A stretch of DNA of 64,000 bases from Pseudoips prasinana (GCA_951640165.1 OX621264.1:5213001-5277000), one strand, 5' to 3'. Shown: positions 1-27,229, counted from the first letter of the stretch. Program-made: numbers and translations. Notes: generated by a model from the letters alone, not told the origin.

Positions 1-2
1 AA

Positions 3-269
3 CCGTGCGGTTTGTTCTATCGGATATATTTTATGAAATTCTTAAATAAATAACAATTTACTAATCTATTGTTTTGAAATTTAGTTCTACTATATTAAAA
101 TTAAAGAATGGAAGACTGAAGCAAAAAGACGAAATTCTAAATGAGGGTGTGATCACATGCACGGGATCACCGATCACGCGTTAATGGGCCAAAGCGATCC
201 TCGCCGCTGAGGAACCTACCCTAGCTAGCCTGCGGCTTTCTCTAGCTACCTAGGTGGACGACCCGGAGA
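3..269. repeat. Dispersed repeat, inverted copy at 54790-55012
   Basis: This segment reappears in reverse complement at 54790-55012, including the distinctive run of CTAGCTAGCC and GCGGCTTTCTCTAGC. Identity is high from about 130 to 269 and patchier at the left end. Both copies break at the same point, just after 'gacccggagaaga'. I see no ORF or tRNA-like head, so the class is unknown; a non-autonomous element or LINE fragment is possible. Confidence 0.75.
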
Positions 270-334
270 AGATCGTTCATGGAAGCCGATTTTACGATTG
301 ATTAAGTAATTTCGGCTTTAAATCGGCTTCAACA

Positions 335-547
335 TTGACAATCGATTCGGGACCGTTTATGACGTCAAATGTGTTCATGGAAGCCGATTTAACAATTGAT
401 AAAGTAATTAATCAATTGATCATTGACACTTCACGTGACCAGAAGGCTGGCCTTTATTTTGGTCAAAGAATCAGTATTGCCATACAAGGTGGCAATGCTG
501 CCAGTCTTCTAGATACGTTCCCCGACAACGATGAGGATTTTTTTTGA
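335..547 (+). pseudogene. Protein fragment of unknown repetitive family
   Basis: This 70-codon ORF ends in a stop after an acidic tail (DNDEDFF). Its core, AGLYFGQRISIAIQGGNAAS, resembles a peptide readable on the minus strand at 7150-7270 (AGLYLAQELRIALQRGNAAS). Two degenerate copies in 7 kb suggest the C-terminus of a mobile-element or multicopy protein rather than a unique gene. I do not recognise the family. A short direct repeat (near 278 and 375) precedes it. Confidence 0.35.
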
Positions 548-689
548 CGCTGTTTAGATTTAGTTCATTTTATATCTATGTAGGTTTAATGTAGTTTTTA
601 TTTTTTATCTATATATCTGTAGGAACTATTAATTATTATAATGTTATTTATAAATGAATTAAACAAGATCTGCTTCGCTTTAAAGACTG

Positions 690-965
690 AACCAAGCGGG
701 ATAAGGCTGCTTTTAAAATTGACCACTGTAGCTGGGAAAAGCTCGCTGAAAATATAGTTGAATGGCGCAAACGTGGAGGGTCGTAAGATCTGTGATGAAG
801 CCTGGTTCGGAGTACTTGCTGATAAGAGACAGAAGCGACATGACTTCTCTTGTCAGGCCTGCGGCAGGCTATGTCGCTCTCACATCGGTTTGTTTAGCCA
901 CCATAAGAAATGTCTCTCAGACAATGCGCCGTAAATCGTCTGTAACAGACGCAAATGCCATATAT
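690..965 (+). mobile_element. LINE 3' end fragment with zinc-knuckle tail
   Basis: In frame from about 822, the sequence reads CQACGRLCRSHIGLFSHHKK followed by Cys and then a stop. The CxxCGRxCRSxIGLxSHxxxC pattern is typical of the C-terminus of insect non-LTR retrotransposon ORF2 proteins. Upstream codons are frameshifted and interrupted. The fragment is followed by a short AT-rich tail. Confidence 0.6.
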
Positions 966-1334
966 ATATATGAAGCTAACAGCTACATACAAATGGTTAC
1001 AAATTTTGGTAAATAAATGCCAATAGCAAGCTTCCACAACTAGTTGACTAAATGGAGGCATCTCCGGTCTACTTAATTAATTACAGTAATGACTATTCTA
1101 CAAATGGTTTTACAAGATTGAGCCAATAGTACTATACAAAGATTTATACATTATCAATGAAATATCTAGTTAATTAAGATCAGGTAGAAATTTTGCTAGT
1201 AGTAAGCAGATTAATAAAATCAAAACGACTGTCACCATTTGATAAATTCATTGAATACTCTAGGCAAAAGTTTGAGAACTGTGTTTTTTTTCGCTTAGAA
1301 AAGTGAACGCGATATATTCGTAAGTCGAATATCG

Positions 1335-1465
1335 GAACTAGGCCTTCCCTCTTACCCACCACTGCAACTCCTGTAAGCCAGGATCAACAGTGGCACACAA
1401 TGAAATGACACTGAGCAGTGAGGCTCAGGCATGTTCCGGGGAATCATTTTGACTGTCGTGGATCC
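1335..1465 (-). mobile_element. R1/Jockey-like LINE 3'UTR remnant
   Basis: This is the reverse complement of the sequence also seen at 18402-18555, 23940-24110, 33340-33500 and (minus) 59125-59290. Each contains 'cctcaccgctcagtgtcatt' or a close variant and ends in 'gagggagggactagtcccga' plus poly-A. This copy is truncated and diverged. Confidence 0.6.
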
Positions 1466-1499
1466 AGGATATATTCGCTATCGGAAGATCAGCACTGCA

Positions 1500-1790
1500 G
1501 TAATGTAGTACTAGTTTACTTACTTATCGTATGGGCAGTGGTTACCCTAGTGTCAGAGTTGTTCAAGCCGCCCAGTAGGCCTCTGACATGGCTTAACGAC
1601 TGTTGTCTAATGACTACAACCGGGACCGACGGCTTAACTTGCCCTCCGAAGCACGGAGACGCTCAGAAATTATACCACTTTGGCGGTCGCCCATCTATGG
1701 ACTGACCGCGAGCCTAGTTACTTAACCTCGCCGGTCGCTTATGGACCGGTGAGAGCACCTAGCTATGAGTGCCTTAAAACTGAGATGGGC
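1500..1790. repeat. Dispersed repeat, related copy at 60620-60790
   Basis: It shares 'cttatcgtatggg', 'agtggttaccctagtgtcag' and 'ccctccgaagcacggaga' with 60620-60790. A fragment of its right part (tttggcggt..ccatctatgg) recurs near 7384. No protein is recognisable. Confidence 0.55.
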
Positions 1791-1861
1791 CATTTTTCAT
1801 ACCAGTACGGATAAAATTAGAAATGTTTTAGATGTATACCACAATTAAATGTATTTTCCGC

Positions 1862-2205
1862 ATCATCATCACCATATCAGCCGAAAGACGTCCACTGCTG
1901 GACAAAGGCCTCCCCCAAAGATCTCCACAATTGCCGGTCTTGCGCTATCCGCATCCAGCGATTTCCAGCGACCCCCACAAAATCATCGGTCCATCTTGTA
2001 GGGGGCCTGTCCACACTGCGTCTTCCGGTTCGTGGTCGCCACTCGAGAACCATTCTGCCCCAGCGGCCGTCGGCTCTACGAGCTATGTGCCCTGCCCACT
2101 GCCACTTCAGCTCGGCAATTCTTACGGCTATGTCGGTTACGTTGGTTCGCCTGCGGATATCAACATTTCTGATTCGATCTCGCAGGGAAACTCCAACTCC
2201 TTTAT
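1862..2205 (-). mobile_element. RTE-like LINE 3' end, 5'-truncated
   Basis: On the minus strand this matches the 3' part of the LINE at 43172-44336: the region coding RTKVTDIA..., GRWGRKVLEWRPRTGRRSVG and the terminal QQWTSFG, with frame disruptions. The left end carries the 'catcatcatc' microsatellite tail expected at the 3' end of such elements. Other copies lie at 12920-13275, 25905-26215 and 29965-30440. Confidence 0.8.
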
Positions 2206-2209
2206 ATTT

Positions 2210-2950
2210 TCCGTATATGTTATGAAAATAAAATTATTTCTATTTCTTTCTATCATGTCTCGTCCACCAAAAAGTTTACGTTAGGACAGAAATCGTCCGT
2301 AATACACAAGTCACATAAATAAGAAATACCTCATCATATCTTGTTATCGCACCATACCTCTAAATACAGAGTGACTCACGATAAAGAGGTCAAAAGTACG
2401 AAATAGTTTTTTTTTTCAACTCAGCTCAGACAAATATTATTAAACTATGAAATAATGAAATTTATTCAGCACTTGGGTATTAAAATACACTTGTACATGT
2501 CAAGCTCATAATGCATTACATTAACATAGTCGAATACAGTATTAAAGTTACAAAATTTAAAGTTAAGTTTTGTTTAAATCCTTGAATAATTAGCAAGCAG
2601 TTCAAAGTTTATTTGCAAATAAGATTTGTACGGATCTTAATTAGGTTCAATATTTGTGTGCTGAGTGAGTGGCCTTTTACAGGCGTTGCATCTATAATAA
2701 TTATGATATATTATATTGCAAAATTTTATTATAATTCAATAATATTATAAAACAATTGGAATTATAAAATCACTATTTGAATCTAAATAAAATAAATATG
2801 TAAATAATTAATAAATCATAATCTCAAAAAAGAAAAAGAAAAAAGTAAAAGTATGTTTACCACCTCTAAGATGCAATTTGTTTAGCAAATGTAAATTTTG
2901 ACAATACAATTAATACAAGCTAGCTAAATATCATTATTATTTTAAATATG
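2210..2950. other. AT-rich non-coding stretch
   Basis: I see no gene, tRNA head or clear repeat between the RTE fragment and the Ginger-like element. There are only homopolymer runs and low-complexity A/T. Confidence 0.5.
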
Positions 2951-2956
2951 TGTATA

Positions 2957-4270
2957 TGTTAACGGAAATGTATGTAATCCGTCATTGTATACAATTCCTA
3001 GGAAATGTATGTAATTCCTAAAATCGTACGGAAATGTGTGAAATAGATTATATTATACTTACACATTACACATATCCTAGGAAATCTATACATTTCCTAA
3101 ATAGCTATCGGAAATGTAAAACATTTAAGATATTGGTGGGTACGCGGGGACAGCGGGACGAGGGGAGGGTATTGCTTCGCCTGATCCGGCGATCGCGCAG
3201 TGCCTTGTAATGTGTATGTGCAATCCACGCTATTTGCGCTGTTGCTGAAGAATCACCCGATGAAGGATTTGGATCTAAAATTTTGTGTCCAATATGTTCA
3301 AAAAAAGATAAAGTACAAGATAGTCATCAAAATGCTAAGAAAAACCTGCAACAAAAAGCCGAAAAAATGCTGAAATTGAGTGAAAAGAAGTTGGCCCCTG
3401 TACCTATTGGCGCTTCAGTACGAATTGCGGTTCCTGATGTTGATAGAGGACAAGTGATGCACGTAACATTATTGGTGTAGTTTTGACTAAAACCGATGAT
3501 GAACTCTATCAGATTGGTACCAAGAACGGTATCTTAAAACAATTATATGCTCGATCTCAGATTAATGTGTGTCCAAGAGTTCTTCTTGATGCAGACGATG
3601 TACCGAGTACCGAGATTGCACTACGGTCAGTTGCCAACTTGCAATCTACTGGAACCGGCCAGAGATTTAAGAAGTGCCTTTGTAAGAAAAACTGTGCTAC
3701 AGCAAGAAGTCTGTGTTTTAAAAATAAAGTATTATGTACTTCCAAATGCCATTCGAGCTTACCCTGTAAAAATAAATAGCTATATGGGCTGACAAAGTAT
3801 TATAATATAAATATTTACTTTTATACTGTGACATTTATAATTACTTAATTATCAGAATGATTACTTTCCAAATGAAAATTTGATTTTATAAGAATAAATA
3901 TAAGTTGATTTTGTAATACGTTAAAAGTTAATAGATAGTTGATTTTAGAAGTTTTAATTAGTAGGATAATATGAACATAATATTATTACTGTTTTACGAT
4001 ATGACTGTTACCCGATTGTCTCAATAAGTGCTATAATAAAAAAATATTATTTACAACGTGTTTTATTACAGAAAGCATTTACTTTATACATTTCCTAATA
4101 CGATATTGGAATTATATACAATTCCGAGGAAATGTATACATTTCCTAGGATATCTATGCAATAAATAGTTTTTCAAACAATATTTTATACATTTCCTAAA
4201 TAGTATCGGAATTGTATACATTTCCTAGGATTTGTATACAATTCCTTGATTTCATACATTTCCGGTAACA
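2957..4270 (+). mobile_element. Ginger/KRBA2-like DNA transposon, internally deleted
   Basis: The left end (TGTTAACGGAAATGTATG...) and the reverse complement of the right end (TGTTACCGGAAATGTATG...) match over roughly 90 bp as imperfect terminal inverted repeats. They are flanked by a 4-bp direct duplication, TATA (2953-2956 and 4271-4274). TIRs starting TGTNR with a 4-bp target duplication are the published signature of Ginger elements, which carry a gypsy-like integrase. Many internal copies of 'tatacatttcctagg' motifs form subterminal repeats. The integrase core is missing; only the C-terminal part remains. Confidence 0.8.
3244..3779 (+). pseudogene. C-terminal remnant of KRBA2-like integrase protein
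   Basis: Two adjacent frames together give a protein end. The first (3244-3480) has a CPICSKKDK zinc-finger-like start, a Lys-rich helix and APVPIGASVRIAVPDVDRG. The second (from about 3483) has DDELYQIGTKNGILK and ends in a Cys-rich tail (CLCKKNC...LCTSKCHSSLPCKNK) before TAG. This order matches the end of KRAB-A-domain-2-like / Ginger-type integrase proteins known from many arthropods. A frameshift at about 3475-3485 breaks it. The catalytic DDE core is absent, so this copy is dead. Confidence 0.75.
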
Positions 4271-4279
4271 TATATAAAC

Positions 4280-4770
4280 TTAAAGGATTGCATTTGATCT
4301 ACCGGATAATTGACAGTAATTTTATAAGTACTTTTAATTACTGGTACATATTGCATTAATTATTAACTATAGGTTGATATACGGTCAGATTTCTCAAGAT
4401 TGTGGCTTTAATTAAATTATAAGATTAAATAAAGAAGTGGCTCTAGTTGCCATGTTGAAGAGTTTACTTGAGATTAGGTTTGTTGTCTTTTTCACAATAT
4501 TCTTTGATTAGTTTTTTTATTAAATGCCAGGATATGTTCATGTTTAATGTCTAATCTAAAATAACAAGTTACTGAGCTACTAAATATTCTTTTTAGTAGC
4601 TTAATTTAAATGTCTGTCTGAGGGCACCCTTATAGGGTTAGGACCACAGCTCAGGAGGCCGCTGACTTATAAAAGACGGAATTCTATAAATCAATTATAA
4701 TACATAAATCAATAATTATGTCATTTATGTTATCACAGAAACACAGATGAATTTCTTTTGAACAATATAT
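4280..4770. other. Intronic or upstream AT-rich DNA, no gene seen
   Basis: No exon of slimb is visible between the Ginger-like element and the MITE. The exon preceding 5017 should encode the dimerisation region and is not found in the window. Confidence 0.5.
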
Positions 4771-4773
4771 GTA

Positions 4774-4914
4774 CAGTGCCAGCACATCCAGCTAGCAGCT
4801 GCCCCAATCTGTCAAATTTCTTTTATAGTTTTTCAACTTTATCACTTAAGCATAAGGTTCACTTACTATTGGGGAAATTTGACAGATTGGGGTAGCTTGA
4901 TGTGGTGGCGTCTG
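4774..4914. mobile_element. Palindromic MITE, TA-flanked (family M1)
   Basis: Its inverted ends (CAG..GCCAGCACATC and GATGTGGTGGCGTCTG) are flanked by TA on both sides. The internal arms (ccccaatctgtcaaattt / aaatttgacagattgggg) pair through most of the element. Other copies are 26852-26980, 39318-39430, 42500-42634 and 47754-47888. The TA duplication suggests mobilisation by a Tc1/mariner-type transposase. This copy ends about 100 bp before the F-box exon of slimb. Confidence 0.8.
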
Positions 4915-5016
4915 TACATTCCCACATATCTCTCATACGCACAACATGCTTAAGGCAGTGAAATGATATGTATAAAAGACCCGTTGGTATAATATTTTTC
5001 TCTTTTTTTTTTACAG

Positions 5017-21207
<16,191 letters not shown>

Positions 21208-22033
21208 TGAGTGTACCCCTTGTACTATGGGCTCCATCCTCTTGGGGGACTTCCTGAACTACCCGCAGCCGCGCCCCAGGACCCCCGACCACGAGCGGGA
21301 CAGAGACCACGACCTCTATGACTAGTGAGTGTACCCCTTGTACTATGGGCTCCATCCTCTTGGGGGACTTCCTGAACTACCCGCAGCCGCGCCCCAGGAC
21401 CCCCGACCACGAGCGGGACAGAGACCACGACCTCTATGACTAGTGAGTGTACCCCTTGTACTATGGGCTCCATCCTCTTGGGGGACTTCCTGAACTACCC
21501 GCAGCCGCGCCCCAGGACCCCCGACCACGAGCGGGACAGAGACCACGACCTCTATGACTAGTGAGTGTACCCCTTGTACTATGGGCTCCATCCTCTTGGG
21601 GGACTTCCTGAACTACCCGCAGCCGCGCCCCAGGACCCCCGACCACGAGCGGGACAGAGACCACGACCTCTATGACTAGTGAGTGTACCCCTTGTACTAT
21701 GGGCTCCATCCTCTTGGGGGACTTCCTGAACTACCCGCAGCCGCGCCCCAGGACCCCCGACCACGAGCGGGACAGAGACCACGACCTCTATGACTAGTGA
21801 GTGTACCCCTTGTACTATGGGCTCCATCCTCTTGGGGGACTTCCTGAACTACCCGCAGCCGCGCCCCAGGACCCCCGACCACGAGCGGGACAGAGACCAC
21901 GACCTCTATGACTAGTGAGTGTACCCCTTGTACTATGGGCTCCATCCTCTTGGGGGACTTCCTGAACTACCCGCAGCCGCGCCCCAGGACCCCCGACCAC
22001 GAGCGGGACAGAGACCACGACCTCTATGACTAG
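21208..22033 (+). repeat. Array 3: seven 118-bp units from last exon
   Basis: Units end at ctatgactagtgag at 118-bp steps (21201, 21319, 21437, 21555, 21673, 21791, 21909, 22027). Each holds the exon from about ILVWD to the stop, minus ~30 bp of the Ala/Pro codons, plus the donor and ~40 bp downstream. By eye the seven are identical. Minus-strand 82-codon ORFs over the array are artefacts of the repeat. Confidence 0.97.
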
Positions 22034-22430
22034 TAAGTATACCTATTGTGCTATGGACCCCTTCCCCGTGGATGATTTTCTCAGCTACGGGGGGCCTCGT
22101 CCGCGCCCCAGGACCCCCGAATAGGAGCGGGACAGAGACCACGACCTTTATGACTACTGGGTGTACCCCTTGTATTATGGACCCCATTCTCGTGTGGGAC
22201 TTCTTCAACTACGGGGGGGCTTCGCCGGCGCCCGCGCCGCAGCCGCGCCCCAGGACCCCCGACCACGAGCGGGACAGAGACCACGACCTCTATGACTAGT
22301 GAGTGTACAGCTTTTACTATGGACCCCATCCTCATGGCGACTTCCTCAACTACAGGGGGCCTTGAACATGGCCCCCCAGGTCCCCCGACCACGAGCGGGA
22401 GAGAAACCACGACCTCTTTGATTAGTAAGT
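22034..22430 (+). repeat. Diverged continuation of array 3
   Basis: Three further copies differ from the 118-bp core. The one at about 22151-22290 keeps the full Ala/Pro stretch found in the founder exon ('gcttcgccggcgcccgcg') that the 118-bp units lost, so it derives from an earlier or independent duplication. Confidence 0.85.
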
Positions 22431-23575
22431 TTAGACCTTGTACCATCTTGGTGTGAGACTTCCTCAACTACGGGGGGCCTCCCCGCGATCTTCGTCTACG
22501 CCCCGAGTTTAGACCTTCTGCCATCGTGGGCACTCTCTTAGTGTGGAACTTCCTCAGCTAGAGGGGCCTAGGTCACCGCGTCTCGGGACCTACATCCATC
22601 AGCGGGACAAAGATCACGTCCTACATGATTAGTGCGTATAAACCTTGTACCATGGGCACAATCCTTGTTTGGGACATCGTCAGCTACGGAGGGCCTCGCC
22701 CCTCGCGTCCCGGGATCTACATCTACCAGCCGAAACAGACCACAACCTATATTAGTGAGTTTAGACCAAAGATCACGGCCTACATGATTAGTGCGTATAA
22801 ACCTTGTACCATGGACACTATCCTTGTTTGGGACAACCTCAGCTACGGAGGGCCGCGCCCCGGGATCTACATCTACAAGCCGAAACAGACCACAACCTAT
22901 ATTAGTGAGTTTAGACCAAAGATCACGGCCTACATGATTAGTGCGTATAAACCTTGTACCATGGACACTATCCTTGTTTGGGACACCCTCAGCTACGGAG
23001 GGCCTCGCCCCTCGCGTCCCGGGATCTACATCTACAAGCCGAAACAGACCACAACCTATATTAGTGAGTTTCGACCAAAGATCACGTCCTACATGATTAG
23101 TGCGTATAAACCTTGTACCATGGGCACTATCCTTGTTTGGGACATCGTCAGCTACGGAGGGCCTCGCCCCTCGCGTCCCGGGATCTACATCTACCAGCCG
23201 AAACAGACCACAACCTATATTAGTGAGTTTAGACCAAAGATTACGGCCTAATGATTAGTGAGTATAAACCTTGTACCATGGGCACTATCCTTGTTTGGGA
23301 CATCGTCAGCTACGGAGGGCCTCGCCCTTCGCGTCCCGGGATCTACATCTACCAGCCGAAACAGACCACAACCTATATTAGTGAGTTTAGACCAAAGATT
23401 ACGGCCTAATGATTAGTGAGTATAAACCTTGTACCATGGGCACTATCCTTGTTTGGGACATCGTCAGCTACGGAGGGCCTCGCCCTTCGCGTCCCGGGAT
23501 CTACATCTACAAGCCGAAACAGACCACAACCTATATTAGTGAGTTTAGACCAAAGATCACGTCCTACATGATTAG
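22431..23575 (+). repeat. Array 4: 150-159-bp old exon-derived repeats with open frame
   Basis: Six to seven units of atgattagtgNgtataaacc, then 'actatccttgtttgggac', 'cagctacggagggcctcg', 'gggatctacatctac', 'ccgaaacagaccacaacc', tatattagtgagttt. Each unit aligns to the last slimb exon (TILVWD..YGG) and has two GTGAGT-like donors. One frame, 22625-23251, stays open for 208 codons because most units are 159 or 150 bp (multiples of 3). Coding function is not shown. Confidence 0.9.
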
Positions 23576-24110
23576 TGATGTACATGTAAGCCATATACCC
23601 CTTACTTCACCACATCCTTTGGGAGTGCGATCTCTGGCAAAATCAGCGTGATATTATGTTAAACAGCTTGCAACCAATATCTGGAGTAGTTTATTGTACG
23701 GATCTTGTAGCAACGAGGAACAACTTCCGTGCGTTTAAGCGCGTGCGTTTATTGCCTTACCTACTATTGGAATCAAATATAACAGCTCACTTAGGACCCT
23801 TAAATTGATCATCGGTGCTTCTCTAGTTGCAAATCTCTCATTTCATGAGGCTATAGCCTCTTTACATCATTCTGTCTCCCGCTTTGCTCTGGAGGGAAGT
23901 GGAACTATTCATTTTCTAACTCCTCCTTTTTTCTCATTCTGATTAAATTCGTTGCGGGATCCAAGACAGTTGTCGCGATTCCCCGGGACATGCCTGAGCT
24001 TCACCGCTCAGTGTCATTTCATTGTGTGCCACTGTTGATCCTGGCTTACAGGAGTTGCAGTGGTGGGTAAGAGGGAGGGACTAGTCCCGATTAAAAAAAA
24101 ATTATAAAAA
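23576..24110 (+). mobile_element. R1/Jockey-like LINE 3' end in array 4
   Basis: It reads ILWECDLWQNQRDIMLNSLQ, then GVVYCTDLVATRNNFRAFKR, the post-RNaseH-like C-terminus seen again on the minus strand at 59451-59693. It is followed by the common 3'UTR (cgttgcgggatccaagacag..gactagtcccgatt) and poly-A. It is 5'-truncated and separates array 4 from a last degenerate unit. Confidence 0.75.
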
Positions 24111-24114
24111 AAAA

Positions 24115-24265
24115 GCCTGATAACATGGACACATCCTGGTGTGATACTTCCTCAGCTACGGGGGTCTTCGCCCGCAGCGCCCCTGGATCCACATCTAAGA
24201 GCCGAAACAGAGACCAAATGCTATATGGCTAGCGTCTGTAAACCTAGTAAGAAGGAAACCATTAT
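24115..24265 (+). repeat. Degenerate last unit of array 3/4
   Basis: The pieces acacatcctggtgtgatact, cagctacgggggtcttcg and gagccgaaacagagacc, then tatatggctagcgtct, match an array 4 unit with many changes. It is the most diverged and most distal copy. Confidence 0.8.
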
Positions 24266-24488
24266 AGGACTTCCATTACGAAGCCTCCTCTCCCCCCATA
24301 CCCCGCGTCCCGCGGCCCCACTCTCCTCCATCTCCATTTTACTCCTCATTCTTATCCTTCTCCCCTTATCTTTAATTTCGTCTCCTATTTCAGATTTGTA
24401 TAACTTAGATCTTACATAAATATAAGCGTATGTAAGTAATCTGGTTTTATATAATTCTAACATATGACTCTTTCCTTGTCCCTCACAG

Positions 24489-24660
24489 GTAGTTAGATAA
24501 GGACAACAAGACTTCTGTTAGCGGCGTTCGCCGATGACGTCGGCCGTGACGTCACACGACTAAAATCGTTACCATGACCACATTGAGGCGTCCACACTTG
24601 TTCTCGACCACTGTATATGTAGTATATATATTTTATATTTTATTTCGTACTTATTTGAGG
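24489..24660 (+). other. slmb: Possible slimb 3'UTR exon
   Basis: A pyrimidine-rich tract (ctctttccttgtccctcacag) ends at 24488, a good acceptor. Joining TA from the GTGAGT donor at 21207 gives TA|G, again a stop, so this would be an untranslated terminal exon. No clear AATAAA is seen soon after; the end is uncertain. RNA reads would settle it. Confidence 0.4.
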
Positions 24661-24944
24661 AAATTAAGTTGATTTTTTAGCCCACTGTTGGGCATTAAGG
24701 TCTCTGTAGGGAACGATCAAGATTTGTCTCAAATCCTTGTTAATTTTATGTTTAAATTGTATAAATTATGTTTATTTTTTAATGTCGTACGGCAAGTGTT
24801 TGAGTCTTAAGGATATTGTTTTTTTTTATACTTTGATATGTAAGCGGTCATAAAACTAAGCTCTTTGAAAGGAAGCTCTTGGGGCTCGCAGTAAATCCTC
24901 AGAGTTTGAAACTTTACAATTTTCTATAGTAAATGGACCTTTAT

Positions 24945-25160
24945 CATATCTGATGTACCACGCCCACTGCTGGACAAAGGCCTCCCTAAAAGATTTCCAA
25001 AATAGTGTCCATCATTTCGAGGGAATATGCCATAATTGCCACGTTTGGCAGACGGGTTGGCGATCGCAGTATGATGGTCACGCAGAGAGACGCTGCTGCC
25101 CGTTCGCTGGGATGAGATGGGGTGATGATATTCTTTGCGGTCAGCCAAACAGCAAATGGA
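24945..25160. mobile_element. LINE-tail type dispersed repeat
   Basis: Same family as 5225-5470: 'actgctggacaaaggcctcc', 'tatgccataattgccacg', 'gcagacgggttggcgatcgc' and 'tgagatggggtgatgatatt'. Confidence 0.65.
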
Positions 25161-25545
25161 CCTTATTTATTTCATATTAAAGTCTGTTTTCCTATGTAAA
25201 TTTTGAGCGTTGTACTGATTATTGTTATATGACTTGACTCCTGATTTAATAATAGTTCTGTATGAAAAATAAGAAGAAGCTGGGTCGTTCTGCTTTTTTA
25301 CCGATAATAATTTGTCCTTCTTTGCAACTAGTGTCCCTTTAGAATTCTATTATTTATATTGCCTAGAGGAAGTCGATGTCCAGAATTGGCTTTAAATAAT
25401 CAACTTGTCATTGTCAATCCCCTGTTAGTGAATGTAAAAATACCGAATCATTTTCGACAAAAGATTGTGACAGAGTGGTAAAGCGAAATACTGTCTCAGA
25501 TAAAAACGACCTCTCTGTCACAATGTTTACTGGTAAACCTTCGAC

Positions 25546-25800
25546 GGTCACCGTAGCTTAGTTGGTAGTGCTCCTGCCTACGAAGCTGGTGGTCCTGGGT
25601 TCGAATCCTGGTAAGTGCAAATATTTGTGTGATGAGCACGAATATTTGTTTCTGACTCATGGATGTTTTCTATGTATTTGAGTATTTATCTATCTATATA
25701 AGTATGTATATCGTCGCCTGGTACCCATAGTACAAGCTTTGCTTAGTTTGGGGCTAGGATGATCTGTGTGACACTGTCCCGAGATATTATTAAAAAAAAA
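25546..25800 (+). mobile_element. tRNA-derived SINE (family S1)
   Basis: Near-identical in its head to 11280-11525 (tagcttagttggtagtgctc, B box GGTTCGAATCC). It ends in poly-A. Confidence 0.8.
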
Positions 25801-25904
25801 CACAACAAACGCAATACGTTGCCAACCTACAAAGAAGCATTAGGTATTCTTCTGCAAACTCATGAAAAGTTAAATTTTATTTTTTAATGTTATTATTTAA
25901 TCAT

Positions 25905-26215
25905 CATCATATCAGCCGAAAGACGTCCACTGCTGGACAAAGGCCTCCCCCAAAGATCTCCACAATTGCCGTTCTTGCGCTATTCGCATCTAGCGGTTTC
26001 CAGCGACCCGCATAAGATCATCGGTCCATCTTGTAGGGGGCCTGCCCACGCTGCGTCTTCCGGTTCGTGGTCGCCACTCGAGAACCTTTCTGCCCCATCG
26101 GCCGTCGGCTCTACGAGCTATGTGCCGCCCACTGCCACTTCAGTTTTGCAATTCTTCGGGCTATGTCGGTGACGTTCGCCGTTAGGTTCCGCAGGCGAAC
26201 CAAAGTCATTAGTTA
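25905..26215 (-). mobile_element. RTE-like LINE 3' end, 5'-truncated
   Basis: Same family as 1862-2205, beginning with catcatcatatcagccgaaa and ending near 'ggttccgcaggcgaaccaaa'. Confidence 0.8.
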
Positions 26216-26396
26216 ATAGATGTAAAAAAAATCACAAATGCTCTTCAAATTGTAAAACGACCCAGCTTAGAAAAATTATTTTGGACTGAGAGATTGCTGA
26301 GGAAATTGGGGGAAATTGAATTGGAGGAATTGTGTATATTTCTCATTAAAAAAAATATAGTTCACTTTTTGGCTTTTTTCTTTTTGTATATGTAAT

Positions 26397-26710
26397 ATAG
26401 CTATGCCCCGCGGTTTTACCCTCGTTGATATTTTATAAATTGTCACAGCTCCTCTCCCGTAGGCGATAGCGTGATATGTAGCCTATATGTTGACCCGACC
26501 TCTTAGTAATATTCATGCAAAGTTTGAAGTGAATCCATGCAGTACTTTTTGAGTTTAGCCCGGACATACATACAGACAAACAGGCACACAGACAAAAGTT
26601 CTAAAAACTATATTTTTGGCTTCGATATCGATTGTAGATCGCGCCCCAAGTATCCTTCTTAAAAACATTCAATGTACAGTTTTGACTTTCCTACGATTTT
26701 ATTATATGTA
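26397..26710 (-). mobile_element. Dispersed repeat with Helitron-like CTAG-type end (family H1)
   Basis: It starts with tagctatgccccgcggtttt and shares 'gtatccttcttaaaa', 'tcaatgtacagttttgactt' and 'tcctacgattttattatatg' with 28010-28320 and 56097-56385. The reverse complement of the left edge (ccgcggggcatagcta) has the hairpin plus CTA-type terminus of Helitron 3' ends. Confidence 0.55.
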
Positions 26711-26851
26711 CAGATATTTAGGCAGCAAAGTTTGTTCGACTGAGGATTTGCTGAGAGAGCTTCATACAAAATACCGCTTCGTCTATCACTACTACCAGAA
26801 GAATATAACTTTTGAGGGTAGATTGACATTGTTGCTAAGCAACGTAATGTA

Positions 26852-26980
26852 CAGTCGCCAGCACATCTAGATACCCCAATCTGTAAAATCATAGGTTTTC
26901 ATCTTTATCACATAAGTATAAGGTTCACTTTCAATCGGGGAAATTTGACAGATTGGTGTAGCTTGATGTGCTGGCGTCTG
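26852..26980. mobile_element. Palindromic MITE (family M1)
   Basis: CAGTCGCCAGCACATC at left and GATGTGCTGGCGTCTG at right, TA on both flanks, same internal arms as 4774-4914. Confidence 0.8.
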
Positions 26981-27229
26981 TACCACCTTGATTGAATGAA
27001 TATCGGTCCATCCGTTTGGGACCTTCGGTTACACATATAGATGGACACCAAGCAAACACACCAGTAGGTTTCAAGACTCATTTTCAATAGGCTCACGCCC
27101 CCAGCGAGAGAAATTTGTTTTGAGACAGTTTTGAAACCACTTCAAAAAGGAGGTCTTTAGATTTAATTTAAGCTACAATTTAATAGTCTGCTATGTTTCT
27201 AGAAACAAGCAGAGTGATGACACTAAAAC

